NCBI GenBank assembly: GCA_023229945.1
Contig: JALNYH010000007.1
Span: 14,360 to 78,359, forward strand
DNA length: 64,000 bases
Reading direction: 5' to 3'
DNA from: Arcobacteraceae bacterium
GTDB lineage: Bacteria > Campylobacterota > Campylobacteria > Campylobacterales > Arcobacteraceae
Positions 34,903-43,015 of this stretch are shown piece after piece. The position numbers were made by a program, and so were the translations under genes. The notes under the pieces are model-generated. The model searched no databases. It was not told the DNA's origin and saw nothing but the letters and a program-made list of their open reading frames with translations. Each line of letters begins with the position of its first letter. Position 1 is the stretch's first letter.

Positions 34903-36330
34903 CTAGCAAGAATAAGTACTTTTTACTTCAAAAGGAGTAGGTCTTGCTTCATAAGGCCAAACTTGAGTTTCAAATTTGTAGTGTTGGTAAGTATCTATAA
35001 ATAAATCTGTCATTACAGGTTTTAAGAAATCATTGTCTCTAACTAATGCTTCTAGTGAACCTCTTAGAGTATGTGGCATTTGTGGAATACCTTTTTCTCT
35101 GATTTCATCAAGACTTAATTCAAATAAATCTTCATCCATTGGTCCTATTGGTTCGTATTGGTTTTTGATACCATCAAGTCCTGCAAGAAGCATAGCTGCA
35201 AATCCTAAATATGGGCAAGCTGTACTATCTGGGAATCTCATTTCAATTCTTGTAGCTTTTTCACCAGCACCATAAGGAATTCTACAACTTGCACTTCTAT
35301 TTTGTGAAGAATAAGTCAAGATTGAAGGTGCTTCAAATCCTGGGATTAATCTTTTGTATGAGTTTGTACTAGCATTTGTAAATGCAGCAACTGCACGAGC
35401 GTGTTTAAAAATACCACCAATATAATGTCTAGCAGTATCACTTAAATTACCATATTCACCTGGCTTGTAGAATAAGTTTTTACCATCTTTCCAGATTGAT
35501 TGGTGTACATGCATACCATTACCATTGTCACCATAAAGTGGTTTTGGCATAAATGTAACAGACTTACCATTTAAATGTGCAACCATTTTGATTACATATT
35601 TTAGTTTTTGTACATTATCAGCAGCTTCTACTAAAGTATCAAATACTATACCAATTTCATGTTGACCTTGAGCAACTTCGTGGTGTCCAAGTGTAACTTC
35701 TAGTCCAACTTGCTCTAATACTTGCATCATTTCAGCTCTTAAATCTACACTATTATCAATAGGAGCTACTGGGAAGTATCCACCTTTTGTTCTTGGGCGA
35801 TGTCCCATATTACCTTGATCATAACTTGTTGAATCATTCCATTCACCATCTTCAGTATCTAGTTTGTAGTAAGACTCATTTGATTTATCAATAATTTTTA
35901 CATCTTCAAAAATAAAGAATTCATTTTCTGGTCCAAAATATGCAACATCACCAACACCAGCATTTGCAAGATGTTCTAATGTTTTTTTAGCAATACTTCT
36001 TGGACATTTCTCATATAATTGACCTTTGTAAATATCGTAAACATCACAAATCATAATTACTGTAGAATCAGCAGTAAATGGATCTAAAAACGCAGTTTCA
36101 ACATCTGGTTTTAAAACCATATCAGATCTGTTGATTGGTTGCCAAGCTTCAATTGATGAACCATCAAATGGCATACCATTATTTAATAAATCAGCTCCAA
36201 CTGCTTTCATATTATATGTAACATGATGCCACATACCTTTCATATCTGTAAATCTAAAGTCAACGAATTTTACTTCATTTGCTTTACAGTACTCAAAAAA
36301 CTCTTCTACACTATTTACGAATTTTCCCAT
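34903..36330 (-). CDS. glnA: Glutamine synthetase type I without the adenylylation tyrosine
   Basis: 475 residues. Type I motifs are present: MPFDGSSIEAW, ENEFFIFEDV, GHHEVAQGQHEIG, NGNGMHVHQSIW, KRLIPGFEAP and NRSASCRIP. The enzyme makes glutamine from glutamate, ammonia and ATP as a dodecamer. At the place of the adenylylated Tyr in the E. coli NLYDLP segment this protein reads DLFELS (401-406), with Phe403, so GlnE-type adenylylation cannot occur. H. pylori GlnA was described with a similar change. AAGGAG lies upstream of the start. It is monocistronic, convergent with the c-di-GMP gene. Confidence 0.96.
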   Translation of the reverse strand: MGKFVNSVEEFFEYCKANEVKFVDFRFTDMKGMWHHVTYNMKAVGADLLNNGMPFDGSSIEAWQPINRSDMVLKPDVETAFLDPFTADSTVIMICDVYDIYKGQLYEKCPRSIAKKTLEHLANAGVGDVAYFGPENEFFIFEDVKIIDKSNESYYKLDTEDGEWNDSTSYDQGNMGHRPRTKGGYFPVAPIDNSVDLRAEMMQVLEQVGLEVTLGHHEVAQGQHEIGIVFDTLVEAADNVQKLKYVIKMVAHLNGKSVTFMPKPLYGDNGNGMHVHQSIWKDGKNLFYKPGEYGNLSDTARHYIGGIFKHARAVAAFTNASTNSYKRLIPGFEAPSILTYSSQNRSASCRIPYGAGEKATRIEMRFPDSTACPYLGFAAMLLAGLDGIKNQYEPIGPMDEDLFELSLDEIREKGIPQMPHTLRGSLEALVRDNDFLKPVMTDLFIDTYQHYKFETQVWPYEARPTPFEVKSTYSC

Positions 36331-36397
36331 CGTGAAACTCCTTTGAATTATTATAATGATATTGTATCTAAATTAAATATTGATTTTCTTAAAATAG

Positions 36398-36416
36398 GTG
36401 GTTAAAAAATAACCAC
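36398..36416 (-). terminator. Hairpin at the end of the PHP phosphatase gene
   Basis: A 7-bp stem GTGGTTA/TAACCAC (36398-36404 with 36410-36416) closes a 5-base A/T loop and overlaps the stop codon. A T-rich tract follows on the minus strand. Confidence 0.55.
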
Positions 36417-37190
36417 TTTTGGAACTCTTTGTTCATAATATTGTGCTTTTGTATAACCAATTTTTTTTGCAAGGGCTATTGAATCACTATAGAAAGAGCT
36501 AATATGCTCTATTTTATGTGCATCACTACCAAATGTTATTGGAATATTTAAATCATACGCAATTTGAAGCAATTCAACTGAAGGATAAATTTCTTCAATT
36601 GGTTTTCGTAAACCTGAAGGATTTATTTCTATTGCCATATTTGATTTTTGTATTTCTTTTAATGCATCATAAGCTATCGTTGTGATACTTTTTTTTGGTA
36701 GGTATTTGAAAACTTTAATCAAATCAAGATGTCCAACGATATCAAAAAGTTTAGATTGAGCCATTGTAGAAATTGCATCAAAATATTCTGCCCATATCAA
36801 ATCAATATCTTTATCATCATATCCACCTATAAATTCTGGATTATCAAAGCCCCATTTATTGATAAAATGGACTGAACCTATAAAGTAATCTACTTGTTTA
36901 TTCAATACTTTTGGTTCAATATAAGGAGGCAAAAAATCAACTTCATATGCAAAAAGAATTTTTATTTGTTCTGAATATTTATCTTTCAATCTCTCAATTT
37001 CACTTTCATAAAAATCCATATCATCTAAACTCATACGATATTTGGTATCAAAATTCATAGGTGCATGACAACTAAAACCAAATACATCAATTTTTTGCTT
37101 TATTGCTTCAAGTATGAACTCTTCCATAGTACCAGTTGCATGATTACATAGCGAGGTATGGTTGTGTAAATCAATTTTTAATTTTTTCAT
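36402..37190 (-). CDS. PHP-domain histidinol-phosphatase-like protein
   Basis: 262 residues. The PHP metal sites are visible: IDLHNHTSLCNHATG (6-20), FSCHAPM, FAYEVDF, FIGSVHFINKWGF, DIVGHLDLIK and TFGSDAHKIEH. This set matches the HisJ/HisK histidinol-phosphate phosphatase family (ninth step of histidine synthesis). PHP proteins with other phosphoester substrates look alike, so the substrate is inferred. Its start overlaps the moaE stop by four bases (ATGA), meaning coupled translation with a molybdopterin gene rather than a his operon. Confidence 0.82.
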   Translation of the reverse strand: MKKLKIDLHNHTSLCNHATGTMEEFILEAIKQKIDVFGFSCHAPMNFDTKYRMSLDDMDFYESEIERLKDKYSEQIKILFAYEVDFLPPYIEPKVLNKQVDYFIGSVHFINKWGFDNPEFIGGYDDKDIDLIWAEYFDAISTMAQSKLFDIVGHLDLIKVFKYLPKKSITTIAYDALKEIQKSNMAIEINPSGLRKPIEEIYPSVELLQIAYDLNIPITFGSDAHKIEHISSFYSDSIALAKKIGYTKAQYYEQRVPKVVIF

Positions 37191-37630
37191 GCAAGAAGCC
37201 CCGCACCATTAATTTTATGGCTTCTATCATCAGCGTATATTCTTTTGCTATCTTTTAAATCATATTTCCAAATAGGTGCATTTTGTTTGAAATCTTCTAC
37301 AAATTCATCTATCATTTCTAGTGCTACTCTTCGCTTTGGTGAGCAAACTGCAGCAATATATGAGCTTGTATGATTTGGTACATCACCCAAAGAGTGAGCC
37401 ATAAGTACATACGCATTTTTTGCATTTGCTTGTTGTTGCCAACTTTGAAACCAATTATTTAATATAGGCTCATATATATCAAAGCTCAGTCCATCTATAC
37501 CATCTTCATCTCTTACTACACCTACGAAGGTAATAATAGCACCGAAGTTTTTATCTTTCATCTCTTGATACCATTTATTTGTGATAGCTTCTACATTTAA
37601 GCTACCGTTATATATTTCTAACCCGTTCAT
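37187..37630 (-). CDS. moaE: Molybdopterin synthase catalytic subunit MoaE
   Basis: 147 residues. MoaE signatures: GAIITFVGVVRDEDG (29-43), HSLGDVPNHTSSYIAAVCSPKRR and the active-site NAPIWKYD, whose Lys corresponds to the catalytic residue. With the MoaD thiocarboxylate it inserts two sulfurs into the cyclic precursor to make molybdopterin. AAAGG precedes the start. The partner gene moaD is immediately upstream, but 119 bases of repeat copy C have come to lie between them. The start of the PHP phosphatase overlaps its stop. Confidence 0.93.
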   Translation of the reverse strand: MNGLEIYNGSLNVEAITNKWYQEMKDKNFGAIITFVGVVRDEDGIDGLSFDIYEPILNNWFQSWQQQANAKNAYVLMAHSLGDVPNHTSSYIAAVCSPKRRVALEMIDEFVEDFKQNAPIWKYDLKDSKRIYADDRSHKINGAGLLA

Positions 37631-37643
37631 AAAAAAACCTTTG

Positions 37644-37752
37644 ATTAATTAATAACTAACAACTAATAATTCCGGTATTCGCTTCGCTCATAAAAATATT
37701 AGTGACGAAGTCACACTATAATTATTAGTTATTAACTGTTAGTTGTTATTTA
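37644..37752. repeat. Dispersed inverted-repeat element, copy C, between moaD and moaE
   Basis: Left arm 37644-37671 (AACTAAC-type 7-mers), right arm 37721-37752. The core has ATTCGCTTCGCTCAT (37677-37691) and GTGACGAAGTCAC (37702-37714), then CACTATA as in copy B. The right arm includes the moaD stop codon. Confidence 0.82.
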
Positions 37753-37971
37753 TCCCCCACATACTGGTGGCAACAACGAAACCTTATCCCCACTTTTTAA
37801 CTCAATATCTCTTGAAGTGATAATTTTGTCATTTAGTGCAACGGCACAACTATTAAGCCAAGAAGATACTTGAGAATCGTCTTTTAAAATAACACTTAGT
37901 TCATTAAGTGATTTTATATCCAGTTCCATTGGTTCTTTTGAAATAGGACCTAAAAATTCTACTTTTACCAT
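37750..37971 (-). CDS. moaD: Molybdopterin synthase sulfur-carrier subunit MoaD
   Basis: 73 residues with a ubiquitin-like beta-grasp fold and the diagnostic C-terminus VSLLPPVCGG. The last Gly becomes a thiocarboxylate that donates sulfur to the MoaE active site. The NDKIITSRDIELKSGDKVSLLPP stretch is typical of the family. It is upstream of moaE on the same strand, with a repeat element in between. Its stop codon falls within the last bases of that element. Confidence 0.92.
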   Translation of the reverse strand: MVKVEFLGPISKEPMELDIKSLNELSVILKDDSQVSSWLNSCAVALNDKIITSRDIELKSGDKVSLLPPVCGG

Positions 37972-38044
37972 ACATATTCCTCTTAGTTTTTCAGTATATT
38001 AGCAACTTTATGTTATCATACCAAAATTTCATTTAGAGGTTACA

Positions 38045-38710
38045 ATGATTTTATCGAAAATTGACTATTTAAACCTTTTGCCATTTTATGTTTTTGTCAA
38101 AAAAAACATAACTAGTACTCAAATCAAAGCTATAATCAACTATAAAAAATCTTATCCATCTCAAATAAATAATGAATTCAGATATAAACGAACAGATGCA
38201 GCCTTTATTTCATCAATAAAATCAAAAAATTGTAAATGTACAGATGTTGGAATAGTTGCCAAAGATTCTGTGTGGTCTGTACTCGTTTTGATAAATGAAG
38301 CTAATAAAAATGACTTTGAATCCAATACATCAAATATACTTGCAAATATTTTAGATATTCAAGGTCAAGTTGTAATTGGGGACAAAGCTTTAAAAATATA
38401 CTACAAAAATGAAGATGAATTCATTGACTTAGCTCAAATATGGTATGAAAAATATGGAATTTCTTTTGTATTCGCAAGATTTTGCTATAACAAACATGGA
38501 AACTACTTTCAAAAACTAGCAAAAAACTTTGGACACTCTAAAATAAGAATACCACAATATATACTCAAAAATGAAGCAAAAAAAACTGGTTTGTCTCAAA
38601 AACAAATTTTGGATTATTTACAACAAATCAAATACAATATTGGTATAAAAGAAAAAAAATCTTTAAAACTTTTTTTCCGAAAAATAGATGAAAAAAAACT
38701 TCTTAAATAA
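38045..38710 (+). CDS. mqnA: MqnA-like chorismate dehydratase (menaquinone, futalosine route)
   Basis: 221 residues. The start ILSKIDYLNLLPFYVF is the MqnA signature (KI-YLN-LPF), and DAAFISSIKS and VVIGDKALKIYY match the two-lobed binding-protein-like fold. MqnA dehydrates chorismate as the first step of the futalosine menaquinone pathway used by Campylobacterota. The chain is a little shorter than many MqnA proteins, with a Lys-rich C-terminus (KEKKSLKLFFRKIDEKK). AGAGG precedes the start. The downstream flippase gene begins 23 bases before its stop. Confidence 0.8.
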   Translation: MILSKIDYLNLLPFYVFVKKNITSTQIKAIINYKKSYPSQINNEFRYKRTDAAFISSIKSKNCKCTDVGIVAKDSVWSVLVLINEANKNDFESNTSNILANILDIQGQVVIGDKALKIYYKNEDEFIDLAQIWYEKYGISFVFARFCYNKHGNYFQKLAKNFGHSKIRIPQYILKNEAKKTGLSQKQILDYLQQIKYNIGIKEKKSLKLFFRKIDEKKLLK

Positions 38711-39887
38711 TATATATCTGACACTTATTGCCATAATTTTAAACTTTGCATTTAAGATATATCTAGCTTCTATTATCCCAAAAGTAAGTCTTGGGATTTA
38801 CTATACTATGATAGATATAATTTCACTTTTTTTACTTATTTTTATAGGTTCAAGGTCATCTATGGTTGTATATTACAACCAAACACAAGATGATAAAACT
38901 ATTTTAAACTTATTTAGGTATTCATTATTTCTAGTAACTATTATTTCACTTATATTTATTATCCCTTTTGCAAAAGATTTTTTACAAATTGAAATATCAT
39001 ACTTATTTTTTGCATTACTTTTGATATCCCAAGCCATTTATACATATTTTTTCAATCAACTTGGAATTTATAGACTCTATAAAGAAACCAATATTATCAC
39101 AATTTTTGAAGTGAGTTTTATTATTGTTTTATTTTTTGTATTCAATTATTTTGTTGGGTATTTTGAGAGTTTGATACTTGCAACCGTAGGGAATTTCTTG
39201 GTTTTAAGTGTATATATACTTTATAAAAAACCATCCCCTGAGCCATCTTTAGCAAAAATAGATATTACACCTCAAACAAAAAAGTTTATCTCAAATTCTT
39301 TTATTGCTTCATTAGAATTTGCCCTTGGAATGCTTAGTATCTATATATCTGTAATCTTTTTTACAAAGTACTTTACACTTTTTGATTTGGCTGATTTTCA
39401 AGTAGTTGTAAAATCAATTTACTTTTACTTTTTGGCTCTTTTTGTGTTCCCAATATTTAAGTTTGTTTTTCCAGAACTCTCTTTATTGGTCACTCAAAAT
39501 AATATTGAAGAACTAAAAAGACTTCAATCTTGGATTTTTAAATATTCATTGATAGTAACTGTTATTGCATCAATTTTGACTTTTGTATTATCTTCTTATG
39601 GAATTGTTTATCTTTTTGGGCAAGAGTATGCAAATAGTACAACATTATTATTACCATTAATATTAGTTTATTTTTTTGTAATACAAAATGGTTTCTTATC
39701 ATCTTTGATTAAAAGTAAAAATGGATTTAAAACTACATTTATAATACGATTTATTGGTATAGTTGTATTTGTTGTATCATTTTATGTTTTAGAAGTTTTT
39801 ACGCATATGGCTGTTAATGTAATTTATGCTTTTTTAATAGGACATTTGATAACATATATTTTATTAAAAACAAAATCAAGTATCTAA
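38688..39887 (+). CDS. Oligosaccharide flippase-like membrane protein
   Basis: 399 residues with about twelve membrane helices and few charged loops. The pattern resembles Wzx/polysaccharide flippases (N-terminal NNIYLTLIAIILNFAFKIYLA, a later FPIFKFVFPELSLL, and SSYGIVYLFGQEY before the last helices). Such proteins move lipid-linked sugars across the inner membrane. The substrate is unknown. The start overlaps the mqnA stop by 23 bases; its ribosome-binding site is weak, so translation may depend on mqnA. uppP follows 12 bases after, which recycles the lipid carrier that flippases use. Confidence 0.78.
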   Translation: MKKNFLNNIYLTLIAIILNFAFKIYLASIIPKVSLGIYYTMIDIISLFLLIFIGSRSSMVVYYNQTQDDKTILNLFRYSLFLVTIISLIFIIPFAKDFLQIEISYLFFALLLISQAIYTYFFNQLGIYRLYKETNIITIFEVSFIIVLFFVFNYFVGYFESLILATVGNFLVLSVYILYKKPSPEPSLAKIDITPQTKKFISNSFIASLEFALGMLSIYISVIFFTKYFTLFDLADFQVVVKSIYFYFLALFVFPIFKFVFPELSLLVTQNNIEELKRLQSWIFKYSLIVTVIASILTFVLSSYGIVYLFGQEYANSTTLLLPLILVYFFVIQNGFLSSLIKSKNGFKTTFIIRFIGIVVFVVSFYVLEVFTHMAVNVIYAFLIGHLITYILLKTKSSI

Positions 39888-39899
39888 GAAAGGTTTAAT

Positions 39900-40667
39900 T
39901 TGGGGATTTTTGAATCAATCATTTTAGGAATAATAGAAGGTTTTACAGAATTCTTGCCAATATCTTCCACTGGACATATGATAATAGCTGCTGATATGAT
40001 GAGCATTGCTGAAAACAATATGACAAGTGCTTTTATGATTATTATACAATTTGCTGCTATTTGGGCAGTTGTATTTAATTATAAAGATAAATTTACTCCC
40101 AAAAAAATAGAACTTTGGAAAAAAATTGTACTTGCCTTTATCCCTATTGGTGTAGTTGGATTTTTGTTCGCTAGTACTGTAAAAGAGCTATTTGATTCAA
40201 CTGTTGTGGCGTATGGCTTTATAGTAGGTGGTATTATCTTTTTGATAGTAGAAAAGTATTATAAAAATGAAGAGCATTTGATAGATGATGTAGAAAAAGT
40301 GAGTTATAAACAAGCCCTTTATATAGGACTAGCTCAAATATTTGCCCTTATTCCAGGGACTAGTAGAGCTGGAGCTACCATCATAGGTGCTATGCTTGTA
40401 GGATTGAATAGAAAAGCAAGTGCAGAGTTTTCTTTTCTTTTAGCAATTCCTGTAATGTGTGCTACAACTGGATACGACTTGGTAAAACATTATGATGAGT
40501 TTGTAGGTGCAAATTTGATAGTATTGGCTGTTGGTTTTGTGACATCTTTTATTGTTGCATATATAACAGTGAAACTTTTTATTAAATTCTTAGAAAACTT
40601 TACATTTGTAGCTTTTGGTATTTATAGGATTATTATTGGATTGTTGCTTTTAGCGTTTTTTGTATAA
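39900..40667 (+). CDS. uppP: Undecaprenyl-diphosphate phosphatase
   Basis: 255 residues from a TTG start with AGAAAGG upstream. The two catalytic signatures of the BacA/UppP family are complete: EGFTEFLPISSTGHMI (14-29) and PGTSRAGATIIGAMLVG. Around seven membrane helices. It removes one phosphate from undecaprenyl diphosphate to recycle the lipid carrier for peptidoglycan and surface sugars. It is 12 bases after the flippase gene and convergent with murG, with a 7-mer repeat between them. Confidence 0.95.
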   Translation: MGIFESIILGIIEGFTEFLPISSTGHMIIAADMMSIAENNMTSAFMIIIQFAAIWAVVFNYKDKFTPKKIELWKKIVLAFIPIGVVGFLFASTVKELFDSTVVAYGFIVGGIIFLIVEKYYKNEEHLIDDVEKVSYKQALYIGLAQIFALIPGTSRAGATIIGAMLVGLNRKASAEFSFLLAIPVMCATTGYDLVKHYDEFVGANLIVLAVGFVTSFIVAYITVKLFIKFLENFTFVAFGIYRIIIGLLLLAFFV

Positions 40668-40671
40668 ACTT

Positions 40672-40724
40672 AGTGAATAGTGAGTAGTGAAGAAAATACG
40701 ATTCACGATTCACGATTCACGATT
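40672..40724. repeat. Inverted repeat with tandem 7-mer arms between uppP and murG
   Basis: Left arm GTGAATA, GTGAGTA, GTGAAGA. The right arm on the other strand has three near-perfect GTGAATC units (40699-40724). The right arm overlaps the last codons of murG and supplies them. Same 7-mers as at 13896. Confidence 0.82.
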
Positions 40725-41740
40725 TCATCAAGAATCTTCCCAGCCCCATTTGGCTTAATACTACTTTTTAATCGTCCACTTAAATCTTCCACATCACAAG
40801 TATCTAATATTTCAAAAAACTTTTGGCTACATAATTCATTTTCTCTTAATACAAAACCCAAATTTTGCTCTTTTAGAAATAGGGCGTTGTAGTATTGATG
40901 GTCACTTGCTGCATATGGATAAGGTACAAAAATCGTAGGAACAGCATTTGCACAAAGTTCCCAAAGTGTACTTGCTCCTGCACGACTTACTGCAAAATCA
41001 GCTTTTGAGATAAAATCAACCAAATTTGGACTAAACGCAAAAAGTTCAACATCCATAATTTGTAGATTCAGATATTCTTGTTGAACTTTTTCAAAATCAT
41101 TTTGACCACATTGATGTATGATTTTTATCCCTCTTTGGTTTAGTTCTTTTGCCACATATAAAGCAAAGTTATTGATAGCCCTTGCACCTTGTGAACCACC
41201 TAAAAAGATGATTGTTTTTGTTTCTTTTCTGATTCTAGAAGTCTCAAAAAACATATTATCAACTGGATAATCACATAAAAAGAATCTTTTATTATACGAG
41301 GTAAATAGTTTTTTTGCCCAAATGGAGCTTAGTTTATTTAAAGAGCCCATTTTTGAGTTTTGTTCATGAATAAAAAGTTTTGAACTATTAAAAAAAGTTG
41401 CAAATACAGCCGGTGCTGCACTAAATCCACCTACGCTGATGACTTCTTTTATATTGTATTGTTTGAAAATATTTCTAACATAAAAGGATGCTTTGATTAT
41501 CTTAAAAAGTGATTTTATTTTACCAAAAATTCCTTGATTGACTACCCCTTTTGTTTCTAAAAATATTTTTATATCTATATTTTCATACTCTTCAAACCAC
41601 ATTTTATCTTGCCCTGAAGTTGAACCAATATATACTATTTTATACCCTCTACTTACTAGTTCATCAATAAAAGTTTTTGCAACTTTTAAATGCCCTCCAG
41701 TGCCACCACCAGTTACTACTATAAACTTATTTTTTGTCAT
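40703..41740 (-). CDS. murG: MurG, peptidoglycan lipid II glycosyltransferase
   Basis: 345 residues. Typical start FIVVTGGGTGGHLKVAKTFIDEL (the HPG-like loop here reads HLKV), then VGGFSAAPAVFA, HEQNSKMGSLNK, FLGGSQGARAINNF and SRAGASTLWELC. MurG adds N-acetylglucosamine to lipid I on the inner face of the membrane. The final residues EIVNRES come from the GTGAATC 7-mer repeat, so the natural C-terminus has been altered or extended by it. The start overlaps the ftsW end by 14 bases, so both are one operon on the minus strand. Confidence 0.95.
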   Translation of the reverse strand: MTKNKFIVVTGGGTGGHLKVAKTFIDELVSRGYKIVYIGSTSGQDKMWFEEYENIDIKIFLETKGVVNQGIFGKIKSLFKIIKASFYVRNIFKQYNIKEVISVGGFSAAPAVFATFFNSSKLFIHEQNSKMGSLNKLSSIWAKKLFTSYNKRFFLCDYPVDNMFFETSRIRKETKTIIFLGGSQGARAINNFALYVAKELNQRGIKIIHQCGQNDFEKVQQEYLNLQIMDVELFAFSPNLVDFISKADFAVSRAGASTLWELCANAVPTIFVPYPYAASDHQYYNALFLKEQNLGFVLRENELCSQKFFEILDTCDVEDLSGRLKSSIKPNGAGKILDEIVNRES

Positions 41741-42953
41741 TTTTTACTTCTTTACTAATAGATAAGACCAATCCAATACAAACAGAAATGGCTAATAATG
41801 CACTACCACCATAACTTAAAAATGGTACAGCGATACCTTTTATTGGAAAAATACCAGATATTCCAAAAGAGTTGATTAAAAAAGCAATAGCAATCATAAG
41901 TCCAATTCCAAGTGAAAAAAGATGATAAATAGGATCTGTTACTCGAGCACTTATTTTAAATATTCTCCAAACTACAAGCATTAGCAAAGAAACTATGAGA
42001 AACAAGCCAAAGAATCCAGCTTCTTCCGCAATACCAGCTAGTACAAAGTCTGTATGAACTTCACTTAAAAAACCAAGTTTCAAAAACCCTTCACCTACAC
42101 CAGTTCCACTTAATCCTCCATTTGCTATAGCATTTAGTGAATGTCCCACTTGATAGGGTTCTGGGAAATCTTTTACTCTTAAATACTGATCAGCCCAGCT
42201 AGGTAAAAAGAACAATATCCCATCTTGAACACTACTCCACCAGCTTTGAATTCTATTTATTCTATGCGGTGCAACAACAATCAAAATTGTTATTAGTAAA
42301 GCTCCAATTGCACCCAAAATTAGAAAAATTTTAAAACTACGATTTGCAAAAATCATCATAATAAATAAAACAACACCCAATAAAACTATTTGACCCAAAT
42401 CTTTTTGCAAAAAAGCAACCAAAAAAACAACCAACCCAAAAACACCAAAATATGGAAGAAGTAGTATGGTTTCATCTTTTAGACTCATTTTTTTTGGTTT
42501 GTCCAATATTCTTCTATGAAATGACCATGCTAAAAAGTAAATAAATCCTATTTTAAAAAACTCTATTGGTGAAAGAGAAAAGCCAGGAAGTCTAATCCAT
42601 CTATTCGCACCACCTGAGGCTGTTACTAAAAATGATGGTAAAAATGGCATTATAATCATAACTCCCATAAAAACAAAAAATAATGTAAATCCAACATATT
42701 TGATAGTTTTATCTGGTTTTAATGTGGATATCCACCACATAAGAGCAATAGAGATACTACCAACTAAACATTGTCTGAAAAAAAAGTGAAATTGATTGTA
42801 TTCAAAGTTTAAAACTGTATATACAGATAAAGAATAAGAAAATAAAATACTGATAATAATAAGAGAAGAAGCAAATATAAATAGTAAATAATCTGGTGAT
42901 TGTTCTTCTTTGATATCATTATTGATTTTGGTAGTATTTTTTTTGTTTTGCAT
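41727..42953 (-). CDS. ftsW: FtsW, septal peptidoglycan polymerase
   Basis: 408 residues, about ten membrane helices after a 25-residue charged N-terminus. SEDS-family motifs: ASGGANRWIRLPGFSLSPIEFFKIG, the LQKDLGQIVLLG region, VGHSLNAIANGGLSGTGVGEG and VPFLSYGGSALLA. FtsW polymerises glycan strands at the division site together with FtsI. In agreement, the divergent gene 62 bases away encodes FtsI. FtsW rather than RodA is chosen from this context and the murG overlap, as in division gene clusters. Confidence 0.93.
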   Translation of the reverse strand: MQNKKNTTKINNDIKEEQSPDYLLFIFASSLIIISILFSYSLSVYTVLNFEYNQFHFFFRQCLVGSISIALMWWISTLKPDKTIKYVGFTLFFVFMGVMIIMPFLPSFLVTASGGANRWIRLPGFSLSPIEFFKIGFIYFLAWSFHRRILDKPKKMSLKDETILLLPYFGVFGLVVFLVAFLQKDLGQIVLLGVVLFIMMIFANRSFKIFLILGAIGALLITILIVVAPHRINRIQSWWSSVQDGILFFLPSWADQYLRVKDFPEPYQVGHSLNAIANGGLSGTGVGEGFLKLGFLSEVHTDFVLAGIAEEAGFFGLFLIVSLLMLVVWRIFKISARVTDPIYHLFSLGIGLMIAIAFLINSFGISGIFPIKGIAVPFLSYGGSALLAISVCIGLVLSISKEVKNDKK

Positions 42954-43015
42954 TCGCGAATTTTATCATAATATGACTTTAGGTATAATATCACATTAAT
43001 ATTGAAAGAGGTTTG

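Noticed and set aside
40699..40724. Tandem GTGAATC units as a possible CRISPR array
   Set aside because: The units are 7 bases and directly abutting, without spacers, and no cas gene is present.
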